Source of the DNA: Porites lobata
Taxonomy: Eukaryota > Cnidaria > Anthozoa > Scleractinia > Poritidae
DNA length: 64,000 bases
NCBI GenBank assembly: GCA_942486035.1
Contig: CALNXK010000016.1
Span: forward strand, 1,961,001 to 2,025,000
Direction: 5' to 3'
Shown here in pieces: positions 37,664 through 49,600 of this stretch. The notes below the pieces were generated by a model that saw nothing but the letters and a program-made list of their open reading frames with translations, had not been told where the DNA came from and did not search any database. Positions within the stretch are counted from its first letter, which is position 1; each line of letters begins with the position of its first letter. The translations under genes were made by a program, and so were the position numbers.

Positions 37664-40600
37664 ATGGCTTTTCACTGCTTTGTGCTGATAAGCAGATACC
37701 TTGGGCTCACAAGAGCGCTGCTAAGATGGCGCTGGACTATAACAACTATGATTATATTATATACCTTCAACCTGCTTCATCCTTTATTTCAAGAGGAAAT
37801 GTTAGCTTCCGTTGAAAGGTCAGTAACTTTCTGTAGGCTCTGAGCTGCAGAACTTGATTCACAACCTTGAATTTTAATGAAAGCCACCTTGCACAACATA
37901 AAAAATGAAACCTCCGTGATACTTCGGGGAATAGAAAGAGGATTATACTGAAAGCACTTTGTTTAGCAGAAAGCACCTCTAGAACGTGATGACCTAAATC
38001 CTAATGACTTCACAATTCTAGAGAAAAAATAGAAAGTAAGGTAGTTGTAATTTAAGGTAGTTGTGTGCCATGACAGTCCTTAAACTAAATAAAGTAGGCC
38101 TAAAACGTCGTTTGAAGTGACACACGATATCCCCAGGCGACTCAACCTCGTCCCCACGGCGCTTTTCTGTGGGGCGCCCCACCTGAAAAGCCAGGGAAAG
38201 GTTGCAGACGACTTCTTCGTGTTACTCTGTTCTTGACTATAACAAGCTATCTTTATGTGGTTAGCGTTTTAACAGAGGTTTAGTACCTTCTATTTAGCCA
38301 ACCCACATGTTCACTTATCACAATACCAAATATGATACCATCACCAAAAACAACAATAATAATTATAACTACATACTAATAGTACCAGTGCTAATGATGA
38401 TGATGATGATGCTGATAGTAATATCCCGGAGCAGTGACTGTGCAGAGTTGGAGAGGATATTAATTCAGTATCAAAAAACTTGTGGTCTTGTGTAGAGATC
38501 TCAGAGAACAAGGACTACCCTTTAAAATTGGCATCAGCATAAATAAGACGAGTAGGAGACCTTACCTGATGCTAGAAACTGGGCCAGACTTACTGAGCAG
38601 GCACGTCATGGAAAATAATTCTCTCTCTCTTCATGGGTGGTGGATGTCACATGTGCAATGGGACGTCACTGAATACAAACAAAGTCCCGAAAGAAAAACC
38701 AGACAGGCAAGTAGCTATTATAATAGTTTGTGCTGCATGCGCTCTTAAAATAAAGAGAGGGGGAGGGAGAGAGGGAAGTCCACAGGTGTCTGTTACTAGA
38801 ATCCCATACAACCTTTGGTAATAAGTCTACGACTACCGTCACGAATATACGCAAGTGTTAGTGATGGAGTAGTCAGTGTAGTGTGTAGGTTGAGCGTTAG
38901 TGAATTGGTGTCGTCAGTGTAGTCAATGTAGTTGGTGTGTAGTCATTGTAGTCACAATGTAGTCAGTGTAAACTGAATACACCAACTACACTAAATATAT
39001 TGACAGTTTCATTTGTTAATTTATGTGCTTAATAGTGTATATTCGTGACGGTAATCATGGATCTATTTTCCAACTTTTTGGACCTGGAATGGATAGATGC
39101 GGATAAAAAATAACAATCTAAATAACCTCCGTAGTGATTTTCAGGCAACTACGACCCTCATCGCTAAAATCTTTCGGGGATCTAGCTGTGATGCAAGGGC
39201 CTGGGTACTACTGGCAGCTTTAAACGCACCCTATTCAGCGTTAGGGATGTTGCCAAACTTTTGGGGTTATACACATCATCTCCCTTCCGGGGTACACGGT
39301 CTACACGGAGCAAACATTTGTTGTAATTAAATGCAATAATGTGTATGACGTTAACGTTGTCGAATAAATGGATTTTTCAGTTTTTCAGTGTGGCGTGTTC
39401 TCCTCAAAGAATGGTGGAGACATATCAGTATCTACCGGTAAGTCAGGTGACTAAAATCACAGAGCGGGAAACATTATTTTCATTCAAACAATCAGTACCT
39501 TGATAACAATCCAGCCGGTTATTTTACGGCAAAAGAGAGATTTAGAGTCACGTTTACGGCAAATCCAAGTTGAGAAATCCTCAAAATAGAAAATGAGCAG
39601 CTAAAAACAGCTCACTGAAACAATTCTTATGGATAAAACTGGCATGAATCCACTGATTTCCGTGTAGTTATAATGAACAGTAAACGACATTTTAAGGAAA
39701 ACCTTGGTCACGTGGTACAAATTCTCGTTTGCCGTAAACGTGATTCTAAATTCATTCTAATGTCAGAGGTTGGTCGGCACATGGAGAAAAATTAACGTGA
39801 GATAAGATGCTAATCTGCTAATATTTTTCAATCTACTGTAGACTAGTAGTCATGCAGCAGAATCAGAATCAGTGTAATATCCCAATTGCCTTCACGCATC
39901 CTAATAAAGTCAACTCTCTCATAGCGACCACTTCTCGTAAGCGACCACTTTCAAAATAACCGTTTTGTTTCTCAGCCAAATACCGAATTCCAATTCGAAT
40001 TTCTTAAACGACCCGGACCACATTTTAAGCCAGAAATTTAACTTGTCCTTTTGTTTTCTGTTTCCCGTAAGCGACCACCCGGCATGATCATCACGTATGA
40101 TTGTAAGAAACCATGCTCGAATGTCGCATTAGTTCAGTTCTATATAGCGTTGACCAGGCGTGCTGACAGATTACAGCAGTTACCTCACAAAATAAATGGT
40201 TGAAAGACGATCTGTACGTAAACAGGTGCATTGTAACATTGATGCAGAATATTATGTACACGGGGTTATGTACAAAGTTTAAGCAGTTCCAAGTCGTATT
40301 CGATGTGAAACATTCTTGCCAGTTGACTATTTGCCTAAGTTTTAGCTTGTAAGGTAATAACCTTATGTAATTACGTTAATCACTTCATTTTAAGCTTATA
40401 TCTATGACTTTCCCGTCGACGACCACCTTCCGTAAGCGACCTCTTTGTCGTGTACCAAGGGTGGTCGCTTACGAGAGACGGATAGATCAGGTGGATTAGC
40501 GCCTGCAAGCATTTCGCGCAGAGGATATCCATGTGAGGCTCCATCAAGCCTCTAGAGGTGGCGGAGGGACCCCAATCTTGAAACTCGAAAATATTTCCAT

Positions 40601-43600
40601 TTGGTTGGCGCTACTTGATTCTTTTAGGGGTATTTTTCCGTCTTTTACCTAGACCACGATTTTCAATTCTCGATTTTTTTGCTTAACAGTTTAACAAGAA
40701 TATACCAATTAAAGGATTCAAGTTTTATGTCAGCACAGCCTCGTGGAAGATGAAGCGCCCTCCTGCTTATTTATTAAGGGTGTGGTAAACAATCATTTTT
40801 GCTGTTCTTCGCGTTTTTTATTTTATCTTAAATAAAAAGTAATAAAATTAATGCAACTTGTTTATCCCAGAATTCTTAGCTTGAAAAATGGAAACAGAGA
40901 GTTTCTTTCGGTTAGGAATCGGGTCTCCAGGGACTTTCGACAGGTCTGTCAATGACAAAACAATTTTAAGGCTCAAAGAAGTAGCGGGAATTACAACTCA
41001 AATAGAGAGAGATTGAAATCGTACAGCAACCGTATCACTTGCCACTAATGGTGGCTGAAAAGTTGGGTTCTTAAACATTTGATTTTTATCTATTCTTAAC
41101 TCAAGTATTGTTTAATAGTTGTTCTCTTCACAGCATCTATTCTACAAAGAATATTACTGCGTGATCTTTTTAGGATACGATTTCTAATTTCGGTGCTGAC
41201 TCTAGTTTGCGCTGTCTCCCTCGGCTTCCCTCCGGGAATGGAGGTGACTTGATTTAGGATAGGACTTCTAATTTGTGGGTGCAGAGTCTAGAATGGCATT
41301 ACACGGATTGTAGCTGAACATAGTCCGATAGGGGGTTCAGTTTCCATCTCTAAGAGGTACCCACATATTATACCCCCTCCCCCTCGGCATCCCTCCGGGT
41401 ATCGAGGTGACTCGACTTAGGGTAGGATTTTTAATTTATGAGTGTAGAATGGCGTTACACTAAATACAGCCAAGAGAGGATAATACCCTGTCTTGTTGCC
41501 TTAATGCAGGTGAACATTGACTCATAGCGTGTTCGATCTTTAATCTCTCAGTGGTACATAGACTTCCACCCTTTCCCCCTCGGTTTCCCTCCCGGGATTG
41601 AGTGGACTCGATATGGCCAACTAGTTACTAAGAATCCTTTTCTGTTCAGCTTTAGCCTGTGTACCGACGCGCCCCTCTCCCCTCAAGGAGGGCGTCTGTA
41701 CACAGGCTAGTTCAGCTTACAACCTCGTCCCCAGGGCTTTTCAGTTAAAAAATGGCCTAGAGACGAGGTTGTTCAGCTTAGTAACGAATCAGAGGCCCGT
41801 TTCTCAAACGGCCCGGTAACTTTTCGGGTCCGAAGGCCAATTTTGAAATCAAGTCCATTTGAATAGTAGCACAGTTCCTAGCTCACAAATCGGTCACTTT
41901 TGCTTCGTTAACTGATAGTTTCATTATATCAATTTCAAAATCAATGAAACTTTGATATTGAATGCAAACACGGCAAACATAAAATAGCTTTTCGGGCCCT
42001 AAAAGTTATCGGACTTTCGAGAAACAGGACCCAGGTTTCTTGGCTGTTCATCATGAGATTAATTTATCATGTCACATATTAACACTAATATTCTTTTATC
42101 GTCTTCGCAGGCTTATGAACCCTTTTATGGTGCTCGCGTATTTGTAGTGTTCGCAAGTAGAAGAAGGAAACTTCTCAAGTACGATAAAAAAAAAAGCAAA
42201 ACAGAATCTTTTTGCTTAAGGTGTACTTTTTGTGCACATTTATAACTTGAATGAACAAGATTATAGTAAAGGAATTCTTTCTCTGGTGTTTTTCAGAATA
42301 AACTTTTTACCAGATTTGGCTGGAAAAGTAATGAGCAAGAAAGCGGAATATGTAAGTATGGAAAACACTTGATATACATGAAAAAATTTGGGTCAAGGGA
42401 ACAACACTATTTCAGTTTCGACGATCCTTAAGCCCCGCCGCACGTATCGGGATATTTTTGAAAGCGAAGATTATTTTTCTCCGTATCAGCCTTCCTTCCA
42501 CGGGCACCAAAACCGCGGGTTTCCTGTGAGCGGGGATTTTTGAAAACGCCTAATTATCGTTTTCGCGAAGACGGAAGAAAAGCGAGATTTTCGAATACGA
42601 TCTTCAAAGAGCGCACAGGACGTTATCTTATTTGTATCGCTTTTAATAGCGTTTTCGTGCCGTGGATGGGTAAAAACGATTTAAATACGCTGTGTGTCGA
42701 TACGCAAACTTTTGAAAAGTGTAGAAGAGGCCTTAGTGACCTCCTTAGTTCCTGTGTTTGCATGTCAACCAGCAGAACCGAAACTCACAAGAATAGCGTC
42801 GAACGGCATTTGATGTAAAAACTGTTGAATATTCTTCAACTAGCACCTTTTAGGGTTTATAATTATATATAAACATACCCATAACTCGGGGTGTCGGGTA
42901 TGTGGTTTGCAAATCAGTGGGGTTGGCGTAAGTGAGCTTCCTTGAGCGGCATGACCAAGGTTAGAAGTTACCCTAACCCTCTAAATAGTTGCAAAAGAAA
43001 AAACGAAAGAAAGGCGCTTTCTTGCGTGGAGTGATTTTCACGCGCGCTCTACCATCCCTGAGGAAAAATGGGGACCACTCGCGCGTAGTCTAGGGGACTG
43101 AGCTCGGATTTTGATAACACAATAAAACGCTGAACAGATTTTGCCCTCGTTATTTAAAAGGAGTATCAGGTGTATCAAGTATCACTTCTTTTTTTTTTCA
43201 GATCTCACGTTACGGGGAACAGATTATTAGTGTTACAGTCATGTTGGGTTGTCTTGGATACGAAGGCTACGTCACTTTTACTGACCTTGCTGTAAAGCCC
43301 ATATACGGTAAAAAGCCATGAAATGACTTACCGATGTGCACGAACTGTCTATTTTGAAATAGCGTTATGTCCTGACAGTTTTGTGTATTGTTCTACAACC
43401 TCTTCCCAAGGGTCTTCACGTTTTTCATTATGGCGGTGTTATAGTGATATGGGCATCCTCGCGTCGGTTTTGGGCATCCCCATTCCCAAAACCCTAGTGA
43501 TATGGGCATCCCCTTCTAATATTACCTTGGCGTTTTGGGTTAGGGTTAGGGTTAGAGGGGATGCCCATATCATTAGGGTTTTGGGAATGGGGATGCCCAA

Positions 43601-46600
43601 AACGCGGGGATGCCCATTAATATCACTGTAACAGCGGCGAAGGGAGAGATCTTCTCTTTTAGAGAACAAAAGAACCCTGGGACGAGGATGCATTGTTCTG
43701 TTCTTATGGTTTGTTTGAGAACGTTGGTGTGTGCACTGATAAAAAAAACCACTGAGATCCCTACAGTCTGTTTTGGATAAGAGACTATGCCTTGCCTACG
43801 TTAAACATTTGATCCTATCACGGCAGGCTGAATCAGACTATCAGTAGGTTAACCTCTAATCTAAATGCCCATCAACCTTAATAAGTATATATCATTGTTA
43901 TCACTCTTAGAATGCTCCAAATGACAATCAATATTATTGATTGTAGTAATTATATTACATGTACCATAATTATAATCATCGTTATTATTGACTATTATTA
44001 TATAATTATGACGGTCTTAATATGAACTAGTGTTAAGTTTCATCAATGTAGAGCGACTGTTCACAACTACAAATGATCAATTGCTTTATCTTTCACCAAA
44101 AGCTTTCTATTTTTGTTTTATAAAATCAATTTTTTTATCCAGAAAAAATTAGAAGCCGGACCAATATCACACCAAAGAGCTTACTAGCCCCATGCCAAGC
44201 ATCGACAAAAAGACCACAGTTGAAATCAGGAGACTTTCTAACTGAAATATTGTACTCTGCCTCTTCAGCCACCGTAAGTTGTAACAATTTGATACGTTTG
44301 TATTTCAAGATAACCTCACGGTTTTAGCTGGTTTTAGCTGAACGCTCCAAAATTCATCCGCCCTTGGATTTTCCTTGGATGAACAAAAAATGGATAGAGA
44401 TTTGTGCTGGATGCAACAAAAGATTTGCAAAGCTCGCTAAATTGTTGTCTTTGTTTTTGGAGTGTCAGCCAGTGCAGGATTAAGAAAATGCTTTGATTTG
44501 TTCCGCTACAACTTTTGGCCAACTCAAAACAGCTACCCCGCCTCCAACCTCGTTCAGTGTAGCGTCTTTATTCGTCCCTTTTTACCGAAAGGAATGGGAG
44601 AGAGACCCTAAGAATGAATTTGCAACTACCACCTTCCATGTTTATATTCATCGTTATCATCATCATTATCATCATCATCCTCATCATTATCATTATATTA
44701 TCACTATCATATTTTCTATTTCTCTGTTTTGCGCTTACTTCTAGGATTCCGACGCCATCACTTTAGTGACACAGCTAACTTTTGACCGAATAACCATGTT
44801 GAAGAGGATTTTAAGATTTTGGAATGGTAAGATGACATCTTAAATCATAAACTAATACCGTTGGCCAGAGGTCTTTTTGCCCAGGCGGCTTGTAAAGATC
44901 GGCAGACGCCACAATACCTATTAAAAAATTCACTCAATTTTCACAGGACCTTTGTCCGTGGTAGTTTATGTTGTTTTAGACGACGATGATGAGTCCATCG
45001 ACTTCAAAACGTAGGTAAAAGGTTTTAGTTATAACTGAAGTGTGTCGGATAGTTTTTTTGAGACGGTTGTAGGTATATTAAATAATTCAAAATAATCATG
45101 TCAGAGTTTTCATCAACACTTTTTTTCCGACTTATAAAACAAGCTTCAACTTATAGACGTACTGACAAACAATAATTGTAAAGAGTTAGGCAAGTTTTAG
45201 CCTGCGAGCAAGCCCTCTGTTTGTGGTTATTGTGAGAAGTCGCGCGCGTGTGGCACATGAAAGAAGATGAGAGAGCGATGGGCGCTTACTCGCGCGTTGG
45301 AGATCTCCCGACGAGCTCCGCTCGCCTTTGGAAATGGGGAGGTTGCTCCCAGGCTAAGCACTTCTTTAAACAAATACTTCCCTAAAAATATTATAAACCT
45401 TAAAACGAAGACATTCTGCCAGCACTAGCCTGTGTACAGCCTACCTCTCCCCTCAGAAAAAAATCGGAGCAGGGCCCTCTTTTTCTGAGGGGAGGGGGCG
45501 GCTGTAGACAGGATAGCCAGTACTTACCATCAACCTTTAAACGAGTTCTTTTTAGGAGAGAGGTGTTGATAGGATTGCCACCGCATTTGTTCACAAAGTA
45601 TTCCACATTATCTGTAATCGTCATATATGGAAATAAGGTAAGTCAAGCGTACTAAATGTGTAAAATACTTAACTTTATACTAATTGCGGTAAAAGAATTT
45701 TTATCTAGACATCTTCTCTTTAAAAATTTGGCCAAAGTCGTGAAATTTCAGTATTTGAGTGTTTATCACTGAAAAGATTGCCTCTGTCGACTTTGGTTTT
45801 TCATCAGATTGGCCTCCAATACCCAATCAATCGCCTCAGGAACATCGCAATCAGGTAAGTATTTGCTTAGGTACAGTATTATAGCATTTTACACCCCTCA
45901 AATTTTCAGGCCAAACTGAATGCCGGATCTCAAAAAATGAAGATCTCCCGACCAAGACAGGAGCAGCGATCATCAAAGAGACAATCCATGGGAGTAAGTG
46001 AGGTGGCTAGGATCAAGAGGAGCAAGAGAGGTTTTCATTGTCTCTTGCTAGAACATGCCGCTGTCGCTTGATTCAAGCTACACATTGGCGACCTAAAGAA
46101 ACTTGCCACCTGAGAGTCAAGAAAAGGCTGATTCACAAGGGACTGAATATTGAGACAGTCCCCAGAGCAGCAGCAGTCATAGTGACGATACTTTTTAACG
46201 TCTCAAACTAAAGACGGCGCCAGTATATAGTGGATTGAGTGAGTGAGTGAGTGAGTGAGTGAGTGAGTGAATGAGTGAGTGAGTGAGTGAGTATAAGCGA
46301 GTGAGGGTCACGTATTTTACAAGGTCTGTTAGACTATTCTTGTCAATCATCTTTCAGGAACGCTAAAACGCAGTATATATTTCTCGTTGACGTGGATTTT
46401 GTTCCTTCACCCTATTTGGAAATCGTTGCACGGTAAGCAAGTGCATTGTAAAAGCTTTCACAAAACTATCTCACTTAAGCATGTCCTCTTCACTGCGCAA
46501 GGGAACATAAATATTTTTCCGCTAACTGACTTTCTGAAATTCTTTTCAGAGATAATATCATTGAGTACAATAAAAAAAGAAATAATACAGATGACAAGGT

Positions 46601-49600
46601 GGCCTTTGTTGTTCCTGCATTTGATGGTGCAAGAAATCTGGTTGGTCAATTCAAACTGTATTCAATTAAGTAAACTTTACACACACACACACACACACAC
46701 ACAAAAACAGTTAACAAGGCTGTCCACTGATTGCAAAAATACTCTAACTAGCAGAGCTGCACTGTCATCATCCTATTTGTTCTTCGATTCAATTCTGTCT
46801 TTCTTTAATCATGAGATTCTAAGAGTATTCCTTTAGATAAACTATTTAGATATGCGACGCATAGCCCGCACACATGAAGTTTGGGAGTATCCCTGTGGAG
46901 AGACGACAAAGGGGGAACGCGATTTAACCGTCGTCTTGACAGTTTACATTGCGCGTTGAAGCGGTTTTGAGTACGGTTCTTGGCTGCTGACTTTCCTTGT
47001 AGTGCCCAAGTCCCTGGATTTACGAAAACGAAACCCGTTGCCTCTGCAACTATGGTCTGTTTTTGATTGACTTGAGGAGGACAAATTTTCATAGTAAAAA
47101 TCATGGTATTAGGTTCTGTTTCCTAGCTGTAGATCTTAGACATGTAGGTTTATTTCGTAGGATTTAGCCAGCGTAGCCTGCGTATAGCAAGCATTTCCGT
47201 GTGGTTTCGGAGCAAAGAACGTAACGAGGAACGAGAGTCAAAGACCGCGCGAACTAAGTAGGATGAAATAAAATTATTTTCACTCCACTCTCTTGCAGTT
47301 TACAAGAGAACTCCCGGAGACAAAAGAGAAGCTCGTCAAAATGGTAAAAAGAAAAAGGAAACTGTCTCCATTTAGTATCCTTCGTATAATACTTTAATCT
47401 CTTAACATTGCTCTTCTGAAAAAAAAATTCACAGCACCCATGCATAAAAAAGGTAGAGATGAAAATTAAGTCATTTTTCTAAAAGTTTTAAGTCACATGA
47501 TAGCGCTATTTGGAAGACCTTGAAATGGTTCCTGTCACTGTAATGGCGAAGTACGATATTTGACTAAGCCTGCATGCTACTTTATATCTTCTGAACCCCT
47601 ATAGGTACAAAAGTAGTCCGTATGAGCCTTGGAGTCTTCTAAGTACTTAAACTACCATAATTTCATGGGGCCAAATCAATGCAATTTAGGTAGTGTACAT
47701 CTCAATCAGCCGTTAGGTTTTCAAAATACGTCAACTCTGATTCTGAATAAGGTAATGAGATTTGGCCAAGCCTTTTTTTTTTTAATCGTTTCAAAGCTAT
47801 AAATGCAACCCGAAACTAGAAGCAGGGGCACCCAACGAGAATATAGTTTAAAACCACTTAAACATGACATTGTTAAACGTATTTTAGTATTAATGGTAGA
47901 TATAGGCATATTTTTATCCCCTAAAAATATTTCACCTGTTCGGATTTCCCAGCTGAAAGTCTAGTGATCCGAAAATTAAAGGGATCAAAACTGACCTTTT
48001 CGAAAATTTCAGCTAGAAAAAAGGCTCTCGGAAATTCTAGGTGACCTTGTTAGGGTAAAAATCCGTTAAAAATGGGCAATTATACCATTTTTTAGATGTT
48101 CGAAAATCCTAGGAGAGGCAGGCAAGCAATTATAAATTTTACAACAAGTGTTCCGAGAATTCTAGATCTGAAAACGTCTTCCGAACAGATATCTTCTGAA
48201 AATTGACGTTGGGTACCCCTGTAGAAGGTCTCTTTAATTACTGTCGATTATTTCCGATTTATTAGAAAGCCCCTATACCCATGATCTCCACTGTTATATT
48301 ACAAGCGTGACTCCTTGACCACCTCCCAGGGCAGATCGAGTCTCCATTATCTCATAGCTCTACAAACTATAGCAAGTGGTACAACTCCAACGAGTCGTAT
48401 GAAGTCAGCGGCTACCAGGACAAATACGAACCTTATTTGATTCTTAGGTGCTGTTACATATCTTAATATGCAAATGATTTTAAATACCAAAGTTAGTCTT
48501 TGGATCAGGAATAAAACTGAATGCCTTGTAGGAATTCCTTATGTTTCTGGTATCTGCTCGACCTTAATTGACGTTTCAAGTCAAGTTACCCCTTCCATCC
48601 CCCAGGCGTTGGTTGTTATTACTACGAGTATTCATAGCTTTTACTGGACTTTATACTACTTTGACCTTGTATTTAGCAGAGAATCTGCGGTTTATAAGTA
48701 CATTATCAATTTTAATTGATTTCAGTTGGTATCAAAATACCATCTTAAAAAAAGACACAGACATTTATTCCCTCATTGAGGGTCTGGATTGGAGCGTTTC
48801 TGTGGAACTTACAATCCTCCAGCGATTTACTCGTGTAACACGTCTTCCACCATTGCTTTGCGCTAACTATACCAGTAGAACATTTCTTTAAGATTGCAAC
48901 GTTAACAAAGCACTCGTTTATTTGCAGAATGACTCCTGAACTGCCACTCTATGACGAGAGATTTACGGGCTATGGCATGAATAAGATTTCACATATTATA
49001 GAGCTAACGATTTTGAGGTATATTCCCCTTTTTCGTTCCTTTTTTTTCTTTCTTAACTTTACATCACTGCTAAACATTCGGATTTTCTCAATTATTATCG
49101 CGCTTTCCGAAAAGTTATGGAATTAGGCAAGATATAAAATGGTGAAAGTAGGTTTTTAAAACGCTTGTCTTTTAGGCGATCTGGATGCCTGAGATCTCAC
49201 TATCGGTTTAGGTGCCATTGTTGTTTTCAACACCAAATTCGTCTATCGTAAACCTTCTACTACAACCTTACTTTTTCCATAAAGCTTCGCTTTTACAATC
49301 AGAATACTCCAGAATGTGTGGAAAAATAAATTATAGATTTAACAATACAGAGATATAACAACACAGTCACTTTTCAATAAATGATAATAATAAATTGACT
49401 TTTATCTGAGTTTACTGTACTTTAATTCTTAGGTATAAATTTATTGTTTTGCCTGATGTGTGGATTGTCCATCGGTATCATAGATTGTCACCCTTGTCAT
49501 TTGCTCACATGACGGTAAGTTATCTGAAAAATAAGTGTCTAATTCATCATTTGTGACTTCACAGCACAAAAACCAACAGGGTAACCTAAAGATTTTTGGC

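Larger units (their letters stand above)
38707..42110 (+). other. GC-AG intron 2 of the GT49 gene
   Basis: Exon 2 ends AGACAG followed by GCAAGT; exon 3 follows TTCGCAG. Only this donor keeps phase with exon 3 (68 nt, phase 0 to 2), which in turn fits exon 4. A GT four bases later would break the frame. The intron is filled with repeats (38831-39056, 39905-40480, 41218-41620, 41653-41709 and 41724-41775). Confidence 0.65.

Noticed and set aside
39138..39330. Exon-like segment after TTTTCAG in GT49 intron 2
   Set aside because: No frame runs through it with a proper donor, and including it breaks the phase between exons 2 and 3.
43323..43693. Frames open on both strands
   Set aside because: They arise from the nested inverted repeat; the two translations mirror each other.
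47299..47343. Shorter form of GT49 exon 13 ending at the GTAAAA site
   Set aside because: It needs the acceptor at 48335 and loses about 12 residues that line up in spacing with B4GAT1. The donor at 47375 restores them in phase.
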